Shown piece after piece: positions 34,885-45,065 of a stretch of 64,000 nucleotides of DNA (within the stretch, counting starts at the first letter, position 1; the number at the start of each line of letters is the position of its first letter). The notes beneath the pieces were generated by a model. That model had not been told where the DNA came from, did not search any database, and saw only the letters and a list, made by a program, of their open reading frames with translations. The translations under genes and the position numbers were made by a program. Source of the stretch: Furcasterigmium furcatum (taxonomy: Eukaryota > Ascomycota > Sordariomycetes > Glomerellales > Plectosphaerellaceae); the NCBI GenBank assembly GCA_001599815.1, contig BCIA01000005.1:2707088-2771087 (forward strand), in the 5' to 3' direction.

Positions 34885-36642
34885 ATGACATCAGGTACCG
34901 CAGCAGCAAGAGCCTTGCGAATCGCAGTATCACGACCACTGTGCTGGGGCAGCGTCGCGTACGCCGCCCCTTCGCGATGTCTTCCACCCGCCTCGACTCG
35001 ACAACAGCTGTGCTGGCTGTCGAGCACGGCAGCAAGGCGGAACGATGGCGACAGGAAATGGACAACACCGCTGGCTAAACAGCTAGCGGACGCAATTAGG
35101 GTAAGCATCCCCCAGCCCATACAATAATGCCATGCGCTGACTGCTCGGTACTCCAGATCACAGGACCGGTGCCCTTGGCGAGCTACATGCGCATGTGCCT
35201 TACGGGCGATATTGGGGGCTACTACACTGGCCTGATCGAGGAGAACAGGGATCAATTCGGTCTAAAGGGTGACTTTGTTACATCACCGGAGATTTCGCAG
35301 ATATTTGGTGAACTGGTGGGCATCTGGTTTATCGCAGAGTGGCTCAGCCAGGGCAAACAGAAGGGCATCCAGCTGGTCGAGCTTGGCCCTGGAAGAGGAA
35401 CGCTCATGGACGATATTCTCCGCGTACGTTCTACCGCCGAGTTCTGCAACAGGTCGTGGGCTGACTTGATCGCAGACGGTCCAGAACTTCAAGGACTTCG
35501 CGCACAGCATCGACGCCATTTACATGGTAGAGGCGAGCGCGACGCTTCGGGAGGCGCAGAAGAAGCTTCTCTGCGGCCCCGATGCCATCATCACGAAGTC
35601 TGAAATCGGCCACCAGAGCACGTCCAAGTACGGAAACATCCCCATAATCTGGACCGAGTCAATGAAAGCTATTCCACCTGGTGAGCCACAGCCCCTTTGG
35701 GGATCCGGGCCGTCGTTGGCTAATCATGCTATTCCAAAAGCGCCGCAGAAAGTACCATTCGTGGTGGCACATGAGTTTTTCGATGCGCTGCCGATACACG
35801 CCTTCCAGACTGTGACTGTCAGGGAGCAGGCAAGGACACCCACTTCCCGCCCCGAAAGGGTATCTCCCGATGAGACAACCGCTGGCGCCGAGCCAGCAAC
35901 TGGAAACGCCGGGAGCGAAGATGGTCTCAAGACATCCATCCAGTGGCGCGAGCTGGTGGTCTCCCCCACGCCCCCTGAGGCGACGCACGCCTCCCTTAAC
36001 ACGCCCAAGTCCGAGCAGTCAGATCCCGTCCCTGAGTTCCAGCTCACGCTTGCCAACTACGCAACCCACCACGCCCGCTACCTCCCCGAGACCTCCTCTC
36101 GCTACCGGGCCCTCAAGAGCTTTCCCGACGCCATCATCGAGGTCTGTCCTGACGCCACAATGTTCGCCGCAGACATCGCTGCCCGCATCGGCGGGTCTGC
36201 AGAGCATCCCAAAGCTCGCCCCTCGGGAGCGGCGCTTCTCCTCGACTACGGCACCTCTGACACCGTGCCAATCAACTCGCTCCGCGGCATCCGGCGCCAC
36301 CGCCGCGTGAACCCGTTCATCGAACCAGGTCTCGTCGACCTCAGCGCCGACGTCGACTTTACAGCCCTCGCTGAATCCGCGACGAAAGCCAGCGAGGGCA
36401 TCGAGGTCCACGGCCCCGTCGAGCAGGCCGCGTTCCTCGGCCTGATGGGCATTCGCGAGAGGGCGGAGATGCTGACCAAGAAGCCTGGTCTGCCCAAGGA
36501 CCGGGCGGATGAAATTCATCGCTCGTGGCAGAGGCTGGTGGACCGCGGGCCTGGAGGCATGGGCAAGGTCTACAAGGTCATGGCCATCTTGCCCGAGAAC
36601 GACGGCAAGCGGCGGCCCGTCGGGTTTGGAGGCGATGTTTGA
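34885..36642 (+). CDS. Mitochondrial NDUFAF7-like arginine methyltransferase
   Basis: SAM-dependent methyltransferase (DUF185) that in animals dimethylates an arginine of the complex I subunit NDUFS2 during assembly. Exons 34885-35100, 35157-35423 and 35476-36642 give 549 residues. Residues 1-50 are rich in Arg, Ala and Ser without acids, a mitochondrial presequence. The core begins ITGPVPLASYMRMCLTGDIGGYY and continues DFVTSPEISQIFGELVGIW. The SAM-binding motif VELGPGRGTLMDDILR (about 146-161) is intact, and PFVVAHEFFDALPIHAFQ follows. A Ser/Thr/Glu-rich insert of ~70 residues (about 285-355) is not in the animal protein. Later blocks ALLLDYG and the RHRRVNPFIEPGLVDLSADVDF stretch match the family. 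Role in complex I here is inferred by orthology. Confidence 0.9.
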
Positions 36643-36820
36643 ATCGGAGACGAGGTCGAGAGATATATTTCTGGTATAACATCAGAGTTCGTATCGTGCG
36701 GTTTCCTGTATGAAAACTGCCCCATCATGCAAGTGTGTAATATTACAAGGTCTAAGGACCGGAGAGACCCTCGTCATAATTTCGCCTCATTTCCCCAAAC
36801 CAGACAGTGACTGATCCGCT

Positions 36821-38716
36821 CTATTTGGCAGATCGCACCAGCTTTGCATTCTCTTCGTCCGAGTCGTCTGAGAATCTGTCACCATCCTCGCCCACAGCGA
36901 AGATTGTCTCCCCGTCTAGAGAGTCCCGTGGGATAGGCCTGTGGCCTGACGGGGTCTGCTGAGGTTGCTGAGGTTGCTGGTGTTGTAGCGTTGATGCGCT
37001 CGTGCTGCCGCCAGCGTTGGTGAGTTGGGCCACGAGGGGCAAGGGGGCCTGATTAGACTGTTTCTTGCCGATCTGCTCTTCCTCGTCGTCCGAGTCGTCG
37101 GGCGCCCCGATGTCTCCCATGGTGAAGGTGCCATCATCATCCTGGGCAAGCTCGTCCGACATGGCAAAGCGTCGGTTGTTGGCAGTGGGTCTCCAAACGT
37201 AGGCAATCCATGCAACATCGGCAAAGTAGACGAGGTTCAGCCAGCCATCGAGGATAAACCAACGGGACTTCCAGTGGAAGGGTACGTAGTCAGGGTCGTT
37301 AACAGAGGCAAAGGTGAAGCTGTTGAAGAAGAAGAAACCGAAGATGACGAAGATGCTGACGAGGATGCACCACCATAGCTTCCTGTACATCATCTCCTTG
37401 GCCGTCTGCTTACGTTCACGCAAGTCCTTAAGGGTGAAGTTGAGCGAGTTGAGAGTCCAGACGTAGAAAGCCGTCAGCGTACCAGCCAGGGGCAGGACGA
37501 TGAGCAGCACAAAAGGGCCTGTCGGAAGGTTGTTAGCCTCAAAAGAGGGGGTTGCGGCACCGTGCTCCCGTGGCTTACCTGCTTGATCCGGAGTAATCAC
37601 CAGGCTGGTGATGGCGTACACAAGGCCGAAGATGAAATGAGCGATGGCAAGCCAGCGGACCCAGATCATGGTCCGGCCAAGAGTCGGCTTGACCACACCA
37701 TAGCCCATGCAGACGATCAAGAGGAGGAAGAACGAGAAAGAATTGCGGAAGGCGTTTAGGATCGCAACCACGACTAAGAATACCTTGGATCCGATGTTGG
37801 CACCATTTCTGTTGAGATAGTCTGTACAAAGTCAGCCTTAGTGCCCAGACTGCGGCAAGGACGACCGGGTAGAGTTACCGTAGAAACCCCACGTCATGAG
37901 CATCTCGATGACGAGGAAAACGAGGATGGCGGTGATGTAGTTCTGGACGGGCACTAGATGTGTGTCAGACGGGCCCTCCCCATGACATTTGCCTCCTCCG
38001 TGCCGAAAACTTACAGATATCCTGCCGATGCTGGTAGTAGAGGAAACCCCAGAAGACGGCGACCAGGGCATAAAGGATGGTGATGCCACCATAGAATGGC
38101 AGCTTGGGGATCTGGGTGGCGGGCAGCTCGCCGTAGGCGTTCCGAAACTCGACCACGGCCTCGTACTTGTCGGCAGTAAAGCGGTTTGTCAGGACGCAGT
38201 AGTAGCCTGTCTGGGTAATCATGTATTTCGTGGGCTTTCCGGGATCCTGGAGGTGAACGGCGTATGTCTCGATGAGGTTCTTGGACTTTTCGGTGGCACC
38301 TTCGGCCAAGATGAATTCGCCAATGTTGGTCTCATTGCAGTAGCCCTTCTTCACCCACTTGTCTTCGCAAATGCCGATCTTCTGCCCGAGCGGTAGTCCA
38401 TTAGCATCGGGGTGGGTTGGTGACGGGAGCATGGGAGCAGTACCTTGGGCGCCTCCGGCTTCTCGCGGATGCCAATGAGGCCCTCGTCCTTCCATTCGAA
38501 AATGATGACACTGACGATGGAATCCCGGTCACCGGAGGACTTCTTGGGAGGGAACATGACATTGATATAAGGATCCACAGGGCCGCCCCAGGCGGAGCGA
38601 CTGTACATGCCTGTGCATTGCTGCTTGTTCTCGTCGGACTGGTCAATGACGACCTCGAGTGCATCGGCCGCCCAAAGGGGCAGCGCCAGCACGAGGGCTG
38701 ACAGCCAGAGCTTCAT
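36821..38716 (-). CDS. Ptm1/GPR107-type seven-TM Golgi protein
   Basis: Membrane protein of the lung seven-transmembrane receptor family, called GOST proteins, thought to act in Golgi and endosome trafficking. Exons 38716-38444, 38381-38015, 37953-37879, 37821-37579 and 37518-36821 give 551 residues. Residues 1-20 are a signal peptide (MKLWLSALVLALPLWAADA). A lumenal beta-rich domain with cysteines (CTGMYS, GICEDKW, GYCNETN, GYYCVLT) covers about 20-185. Seven hydrophobic helices follow, starting YGGITILYALVAVFWGFLYY and including NAFRNSFSFFLLLIVCMGYGVVKPTLG, the family hallmark. The tail is acidic with Gln-rich and Ser/Asp patches (PDDSDDEEEQ). Yeast Ptm1 and its paralog are the likely counterparts. 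Confidence 0.9.
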
Positions 38717-39465
38717 ATTTCAGGGTGCCGGCAGAGTCTGTGTCTAGGTGTCGACGATTGGCAGGTCGGATGAGGATCGTTCTCAGCTGGGAGGAGGGAA
38801 GCCGATGACGACGATGCCCCCGCCGCGCGGCGCGCGTTGGAGAGATGTTCTGCTTGTCGAGATGCGGTCAACCAGGAACCGAATTCGAGAGCCGCGCCGT
38901 ATGTCGGGAATTGGTAGTCAAGCCGATGGTTGTCGAGGGAGCTCTGACGTCGAGAAGGCGCTCGATGTTGCAGGGTGAATAAGTAAGGAGCTGGCAGCCT
39001 TCCTCCAATGCAGGCTGGAGTTGGAGGTGGACACCTCACCTTTGGAGCTGCCCGTGACGGCGTTGGGATTGGCGGGTGGTTGGAGGCCACCTGTACATGA
39101 GGTGAGGTGTCACACGAGGTACCTAATCGACCTACCTAACTAGGTACCTGGTAGGTAAGTGTAATAACACTGTGCCCGACCTCCACTACCTAATCTAGGT
39201 ACCTCCTCCCTGCCCCAGCACCTCCCGTCCAGCATCTGCACACTTACCCGCCCGGCTCCACTGACATCACCGGGCTCCCGTCGGGCAGGCTAAGTACCTC
39301 CTCCACCCAAGTAGCTTAGTACATTCTGAGGTACCGAACAAGCCTGGACGAGAAAAAAGTGGTAACTTGAGAGACTCGGCCACGACAGAGTCCCAAACCT
39401 TTGCTTCCCAGGTTCTGTCCCTTGCATCCTCGCCCTCTCCCGACCCCGACTCTCCACGCGACACC
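38717..39465. other. Divergent intergenic with TACCTA/GGTACC array
   Basis: 749 bp between divergent genes. At 39115-39210 and again near 39295-39340 it contains many overlapping TACCTA, GGTACC and GGTAGGTA units in both orientations. The function is unknown. Confidence 0.5.
39115..39210. repeat. Degenerate TACCTA / GGTACC repeat cluster
   Basis: Interspersed TACCTAAT, CCTACCTAAC, AGGTACC and GGTAGGTAAG words. The same words recur at several other intergenic places in this window (near 600, 12200-12300, 46270, 46480-46540 and 63240-63420). Confidence 0.6.
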
Positions 39466-41184
39466 ATGGGAAAGGGTACCGACAAGCTCTACATCACTCA
39501 CAGTGAATGGGCCAGCGGTGACAACTACTCAGCCTCCGCAGGTGCTCGATCCCGCGGTGGTGCGCATTCGTTCCGTCGTCTGCCCTTCAACTTTTGCGCC
39601 GCCAGTCTTCAGCCCTTCAAGCACCCCGTCTGTACCAAAGATGGCACAATTTTCGACGTCGAGGTCATCAGCTCCTGGCTCGAGAAGAACAAGACAAACC
39701 CTGTCAATGGCGAGCCACTCGCTGCCAAGGACCTGATCAAGCTCAACTTTGCCCGAAACGCCGACACAGACTCCCACACTCCAGGCTTCAGCGACGGCCA
39801 GGGCGACCTGATCGACCCCGTTTCCTTCAAAGTCTTCACCGACAACACCCATATCGTTGCCATACGCCATGGCTCTTACGGTAATGTCTTTGCTTGGGAC
39901 ACGGTCGAGAAGATGAACATCAAGGCCAAGAACTGGCAGGATCTCGTCGACGATGCCGAATTCACCCGCGCAGACATCATCACCCTTCAGGACCCCCAGA
40001 ACGCAGCAAGCAGGGACCTGAGCCGGTTCAAGTATCTCAAGGAGGGCCAGGATGCCGTGCTCACGAAAGAGCAGGAGGAAGAGCGTAGGCAAGGTGACAT
40101 CAATGTCGACGCCCTCGGCCGCGTCGGCGACAAGGTCCTCAGGGCAAAGCAGGCTGTCGAGAAGGCCCGCCGCGAACGCGAAGCCGGAGGTGACATCAAC
40201 CGTAGCACGTTGACTGCGGTCGCCAAGTCCACCGGCCCGGCTGCCGAGCGGAAACCCATGATACAAGACAGGAAAATAGCACCCAACGCCGCCGCTTACA
40301 CGACGGGCAGGGCGGCGGCCAGTTTCACAAGCACGGGATTGACGCCCGAGACAAGCGGCGAGCGCGCTCTCTTGACGGATGAGGAATACATGTTGAAGCC
40401 CAAGCGTATCAAGACCAACGGCTACGCGAGGATAGAGACCAACCACGGCGACCTCAACATCGAACTCTATCCCGAGTTCGCCCCACGCGCCGTCTGGAAT
40501 TTCACCAGGCTGGCGCAGAATGGATATTACAGCGGCATCCCGTTTCACCGAAACATCCGCAACTTCATGATCCAAGGCGGCGACCCCACAGGGACCGGCA
40601 AGGGCGGCGAGAGCATCTGGGGAAAGAACTTCAACGACGAGTTCGAGGGCCCCTTGACGCACAACGCTCGCGGCATCCTGAGCATGGCGAACAAGGGCAA
40701 AAACACCAACTCAAGCCAGTTCTTCATCACCTACCGCCCGACCAGCCATCTGGACCGCAAGCACACCATCTTCGGAAAGGTCGTGGGCGGTCTCGACGTG
40801 CTCTCAAAGCTAGAAGACGTCCCAACTGACGGGTCGGACCGGCCCCTGAACAAGATACTCATGAAGGATGTCGTTGTCTACATTGACCCTTTTGCCGAGT
40901 TTCAGAAGGAAAAGGAGAAGAGGGAGAAGGCAGACAATGCGGCAGAAGCTGTGCGACTCATCGGCGGTACGGAGGACGACAAGACGACATGGACTGGCAA
41001 ACGCATCCGGCAAGACGGGACGATCGAAAACTCCGCGGCGGTCAGCGGCGTTGGTAAGTACCTCTCGGGTAAGGCCCAGGACGGAGAGGAGGACGAGATC
41101 ATCGAGGAAGTCCCGGAGACCTGGGATGAGCCGCCGAAGAAGAAGGCGAAAGCTAGCGGGTTTGGCAATTTCGACAACTGGTGA
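39466..41184 (+). CDS. U-box cyclophilin, PPIL2 type
   Basis: Nuclear peptidyl-prolyl isomerase with a U-box, a spliceosome-associated protein in animals (PPIL2/Cyp60). A single exon encodes 572 residues. The N-terminus MGKGTDKLYITHSEWASG is typical, and the first U-box-like block LPFNFCAASLQPFKHPVCTKDG covers about 40-60, with a second half around DPVSFKVFTDNTHIV. A charged helical linker contains LSRFKYLKEGQDAVLTKE. The cyclophilin domain (about 320-475) has FHRNIRNFMIQGGDPTGTG and NTNSSQFFITYRPTSHLD, with most catalytic residues; the usual Trp of the cyclosporin site is Ser/His here. The C-terminus KKKAKASGFGNFDNW matches orthologs. Start chosen at MGKGTDK; an earlier in-frame start is not needed. 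Confidence 0.93.
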   Translation: MGKGTDKLYITHSEWASGDNYSASAGARSRGGAHSFRRLPFNFCAASLQPFKHPVCTKDGTIFDVEVISSWLEKNKTNPVNGEPLAAKDLIKLNFARNADTDSHTPGFSDGQGDLIDPVSFKVFTDNTHIVAIRHGSYGNVFAWDTVEKMNIKAKNWQDLVDDAEFTRADIITLQDPQNAASRDLSRFKYLKEGQDAVLTKEQEEERRQGDINVDALGRVGDKVLRAKQAVEKARREREAGGDINRSTLTAVAKSTGPAAERKPMIQDRKIAPNAAAYTTGRAAASFTSTGLTPETSGERALLTDEEYMLKPKRIKTNGYARIETNHGDLNIELYPEFAPRAVWNFTRLAQNGYYSGIPFHRNIRNFMIQGGDPTGTGKGGESIWGKNFNDEFEGPLTHNARGILSMANKGKNTNSSQFFITYRPTSHLDRKHTIFGKVVGGLDVLSKLEDVPTDGSDRPLNKILMKDVVVYIDPFAEFQKEKEKREKADNAAEAVRLIGGTEDDKTTWTGKRIRQDGTIENSAAVSGVGKYLSGKAQDGEEDEIIEEVPETWDEPPKKKAKASGFGNFDNW

Positions 41185-42482
41185 TGACGAGATGCCATTC
41201 CTCCCGTGTCATTCGCGTAGAAGCGCCGGGGACGACACAGGGCAACCTCGTGCGACACGCTGCAAGTGCAACATCCACACGCCATGGGTCGGTGCGTGCC
41301 GGAGGCAACCGTCAAATACAGCCGATGCTTCCGCATGGACGGTCATGGCATAATCAGATCGTGCGAATCTGGAGCCGCTGGCCAGGAACAGAGATCTACA
41401 GGACATACACAGCCACACCGGTTGCCTCCTCCCCGCCGCGAAGCGGGACCTGGCCGTGCCTAGGCCCCCCGGCGACCGAGGAGTACACTCAAGATTCCGC
41501 CGGGGCTAGTGCAACCTCATCCCCTGCTGCCGAAAGGTGCTGGCGCGTCGATTGCGAAAGTCAAGTGGTCGTCGGACACATTTCAGCCCTATGGCAAGGC
41601 ACTATTGATACCGCGGGTATAAAAATAGCAACGACGGGCCGCGAGCGGGGAAACTCGAACCCCTTCTCGGCTTCGATAGAAGCCTCCCGAGGCGCAGGAA
41701 TTGAGCATGTTGCCCTCGTGAAGACTAGTGCTCGGGAAGATTGCGTGGCCGTTTTGTCTCTTCGGCCCGGGTGACGGCGGCCAGAACACGGGAGATTCGA
41801 TCGCTTGGGGGGGATTATCCGTCGTGCCGCCTTGAAGGTTGGTCACAGCCAGTCCGTCCTCCAGCAAGCGACATGCCACGCAGCAGGGCTGGCCAAACAG
41901 ACGGGGCCTGGGTTGATCACCAGGGACGAGACCAGCAGGCTTGCGCCTAGTCCAACGGTCGAGCTGACATGTGCGCAGCGGGATGGTGGGAGTATCGAAG
42001 CCTGTCCGATTCGACGGCTGCGCCCAATCGCGTCTTTGCAAACGGTCTTCAGCTCCTGGGCAGGTAGGGGGTCCAGGCCAAGCCTCGAGGCGTTCAACCC
42101 TCCATCCCTTTATTGCGCCGCCACCAGCGGCGACCGCAGCACGTTGCGTCTCATTTTCTCGCTCAGGCAGAGACAGCATCACTGCAACAGGGGAGCTCCA
42201 GAAATTTGTTCACTTCGTGCCGCCGGTCTTTAATCATCGTGTGGTGGCGCTACCCTCCCTCATCTGGTTGACAGATCAAACTCCAAGCCGCAGTAGATCC
42301 TTGTCTGATTCAACGGCACTGGCTCGACCGCGGGTGGCATTGCTCTCCGCTCGAAGACATAAGTTCGACTCTAGCATCATCGTCCGTCGTTTCTATAAGA
42401 TCTTGACGGCGTCTCGGAGCCTCGCGCCACAGAACTTTCGCGAAGCACCGTTCGACAGCGCCCACACACGTTCTCCGACAAC
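41185..42482. other. Intergenic, cyclophilin to Zn2Cys6 factor
   Basis: 1.3 kb. Frames of 130-197 codons occur on both strands but show no domain. Most of it is probably the promoter and leader of the transcription factor gene. Confidence 0.4.
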
Positions 42483-44715
42483 ATGGTGTACTGCGGCAAG
42501 CCATCCAAGGGGTGCTCCAATTGCAGGGAGCGCAAGATCCGAGTGAGTTGAACGCCCCGAGCTTCGACGACGCCCGTCGAGTGAAGCATCTCCGCGCGCC
42601 GTCTGCAGGCCCGAACAGGCCTGCAACGTGCCTAGCTGCCTCTCTCGGTCCGAGCCTCTCGTTTCACCTGACACTGAGCTGACCATCCGAAGTGTGTATG
42701 TCTAGCTAGGTGACTCCGGCAAACCATGGTGACTTGAAATTTAACACGCCATGTAGGATCAACGTGAGCCCGGCTGCGGTCAATGTGACAAACGCCGGCA
42801 GCAGTGTCCTGGCTACCGGAACCTCGTGGACCTCATGTTCCGCGATGAAAGCTCTCATGTCATTCGAAAGGCCACAAAGGCACGCCGAGCCAAGTCGAGA
42901 TCCCCTAACCCAGTGGCTGCCTCCCTGGGCATCGTCCCTGCCGTCACCATCACCGTCGACGCCTCTTCCGTTGGCTCCGCCTCCCCTGACCAACCGAATC
43001 GAGCATTCAGTGCGAGGTCGTCCCCTCTGCCGTCGCCCAATGCCGACTCCCTGACGCTGCTGACTCCTACCAGTAGCCACTGGCCGTACCTTGGCCGTGG
43101 TGAACGGGAGTCTTCCCTGTCCTCTCTCGACGACGATGGCGACGACGATGACCCCGTCAACTTCCCCTCCCCCGATGATGGGACTTGGCCACAGCCGCCA
43201 TCCGCTGCCCTGCTGTACGCCCTGGCCCCCTCTCTTGAGCAACAGGGCATCGCCTACTTCTTTGCCCAGTATGTTACCGCAGACGAGACGTCCAAAGGCC
43301 AGCCATTCGACTTCATCTTTCAGTTGTGGCGCCCCGCCCGCTCTCTCGCAGACCGCCAGAACGACAGCGTCATGGCCGCCATGGCTGCTGTCGGGCTTGC
43401 AGGACTCTCCGGCCTGAAGAACTGTCCAGACACGATGGAGTGGTCGCGGAGAAGCTACGGCACGGCCCTAGGACTGACCAATAAGGCACTGCAAGACCCG
43501 AACGAGGCGGTCAAGGACACCACCATGCTCTCAGTGCTCATCCTCAGCATGTACGAGATGATGACAGACCGCGACCCGCAGACGGTCCAAGCTTGGCAGA
43601 AGCACGTCAACGGCGCTGCCGTGCTGGCCAGGATGCGTGGTACAGGTCAGTTCACCTCGCGGGCTGGCGTTCGCATGTTCAACATGCTCGCGCAGATCGT
43701 GCTTATCAGCTGCGTCCAGCGCGGCTTGCCCATGCCCAGCGCCCTGGCCGACCTTCAAAGAGACCTCGAAAACCTCCAGCCGCGGGGGGACGGCGACCCA
43801 GGCTGGAACTTGTCAGCCCCTATATACCGGGTGCTGCAGCTGCGTCACGACGTCAAAGAGCAGCTTCTCACCGACACGGACAAGATCATCGGCCAGCTTC
43901 TGGACGCAGACAGGGAGCTTAGTGATCTTGCTTCTGTTTCTCTTGCCCCGGACACGAGCGGCTACAAGGTTGTCAGGGTGTCGCGAAGGAGCAGCATCGT
44001 CTTCGGAGACTATTGCCACGTCTACGCATCTCCGGCACAAGCGACTGCCTGGAATGATCTCCGGTCGATCCGAATGCTAGTCCATGAGACTATCATCGAA
44101 GCCGTGCTGAAGGAATACAGGCTGAGCTGCGGTATTCTCTCAAATCAGCGCCGAGCCCTTCTATCGCGCTCGGTGAGGCTGCTGGAGAGGTTACGGGACG
44201 CGATCCTCGCGACTGTGCCGCAGTACCTCGGGAACATCAAATCCAAGGATGTCAGAAACACGAACCACTGGACCTTGGGCGCCGACGCCATTGTGGCCAC
44301 GGTCGAGGCCAGAAAGCCGCCAACCCAGCTCGCTTCCTCCCCACGATCCGCCACATCCCTTCCGTCCTCCACGTCATCGTCCATTGCAGGATCTCCCGAG
44401 TCTGCCTGGGATGCCGTTTTCTCAGGATCGAGTCCGGATATTCACGGCGGTGCAGCAGCCGAACGCGTCATGACCCTCGCTTCTGCGAGCAACACGGTCG
44501 TATGGCCTCTTTATCTCGTTGGTGTTTCGTCGTCGTCCACGAGCGAGGTTAGAGACTACGTCGTCGCGCGGCTCGGGGATATTTATCGGGACACGGGACT
44601 CGTCCAGGCACACACCGTTGCTTCCATGGTCGGGGCGAGGGAGATCTCTGTGCCTTGGGCTGGGCTGGTGTACGATCATGCAGCACAGCTTAACATCGGT
44701 GATGAGAGGACATGA
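42483..44715 (+). CDS. Zn2Cys6 transcription factor, DUF3468 type
   Basis: Fungal binuclear-zinc-cluster transcription factor. Exons 42483-42542, 42693-42695 and 42757-44715 give 673 residues. With a 3-nt exon (TGT) included, cysteines fall at 11, 14, 21, 28, 31 and 38, exactly CX2CX6CX6CX2CX6C, within KGCSNCRERKIR-C-DQREPGCGQC. Without it the third cysteine is missing but the frame is unchanged. After the cluster come CPGYRNLVDLMFRDES, a basic linker and a Ser-rich acidic stretch. The regulatory domain contains SVLILSMYEMMTDRDPQT and WQKHVNGAAVLARMRG, the hallmark of the DUF3468 family. Target genes cannot be inferred. The downstream neighbours are glucanase genes, but no regulatory link is shown. 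Confidence 0.85.
42693..42695 (+). other. Predicted 3-nt microexon (third zinc-cluster Cys)
   Basis: The codon TGT sits between an AAG acceptor, preceded by GCTGAC as branch site, and a perfect GTATGT donor. Flanking introns are 150 nt (42543-42692) and 61 nt (42696-42756). It supplies the only cysteine that completes the CX6C spacing. No longer exon ending at this donor keeps an open frame. Confidence 0.6.
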
Positions 44716-45065
44716 CCTTACAGCTGGGGGTTTCTTTTCTAGTCAAGACGGTGATGTTGGTGGACGGGGTAGTAAATTCTTTGCATCAAATCATTGTGAT
44801 CGAGGACGTGGAACGGTGGAAGGGATTCTTCCTGGGCAGAAGTGCAAATAGCGAACCTGTCCGGGTGTCACGAGAGAAGGGGGGGAAGGACGCTGGGCGG
44901 CCCAAGCCGGCTCATGACAGGACCCCAGATTATCTCCTTTAAACTAGCAGTGTGGAAATATGGGATTCAGCGTTGAAATTTTGAAATTTTGAAATACGAT
45001 AGTGTTGTTGGCATATAGCATGGTGCATATATCATCAAGCCGTCATCTTATTCATCGTAGGGTCA
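44716..45065. other. Convergent intergenic with A/T tandem repeat
   Basis: 350 bp between convergent genes. At about 44973-44994 an 8-nt unit, TTGAAATT, is repeated about 2.5 times. No gene seen. Confidence 0.5.
44973..44994 (+). repeat. TTGAAATT tandem repeat
   Basis: Short A/T-rich direct repeat in the 3' flank of the Zn2Cys6 gene, possibly within its polyadenylation region. Confidence 0.7.

Noticed and set aside
39529..40662. 377-codon minus-strand frame opposite the cyclophilin gene
   Set aside because: Shadow frame caused by GC-rich third positions; the plus strand encodes a full U-box cyclophilin.
42361..42385. GTTCGACTC resembling a tRNA B-box
   Set aside because: Flanking bases do not form a T-arm stem and no A-box or acceptor stem is seen; no tRNA gene supported.
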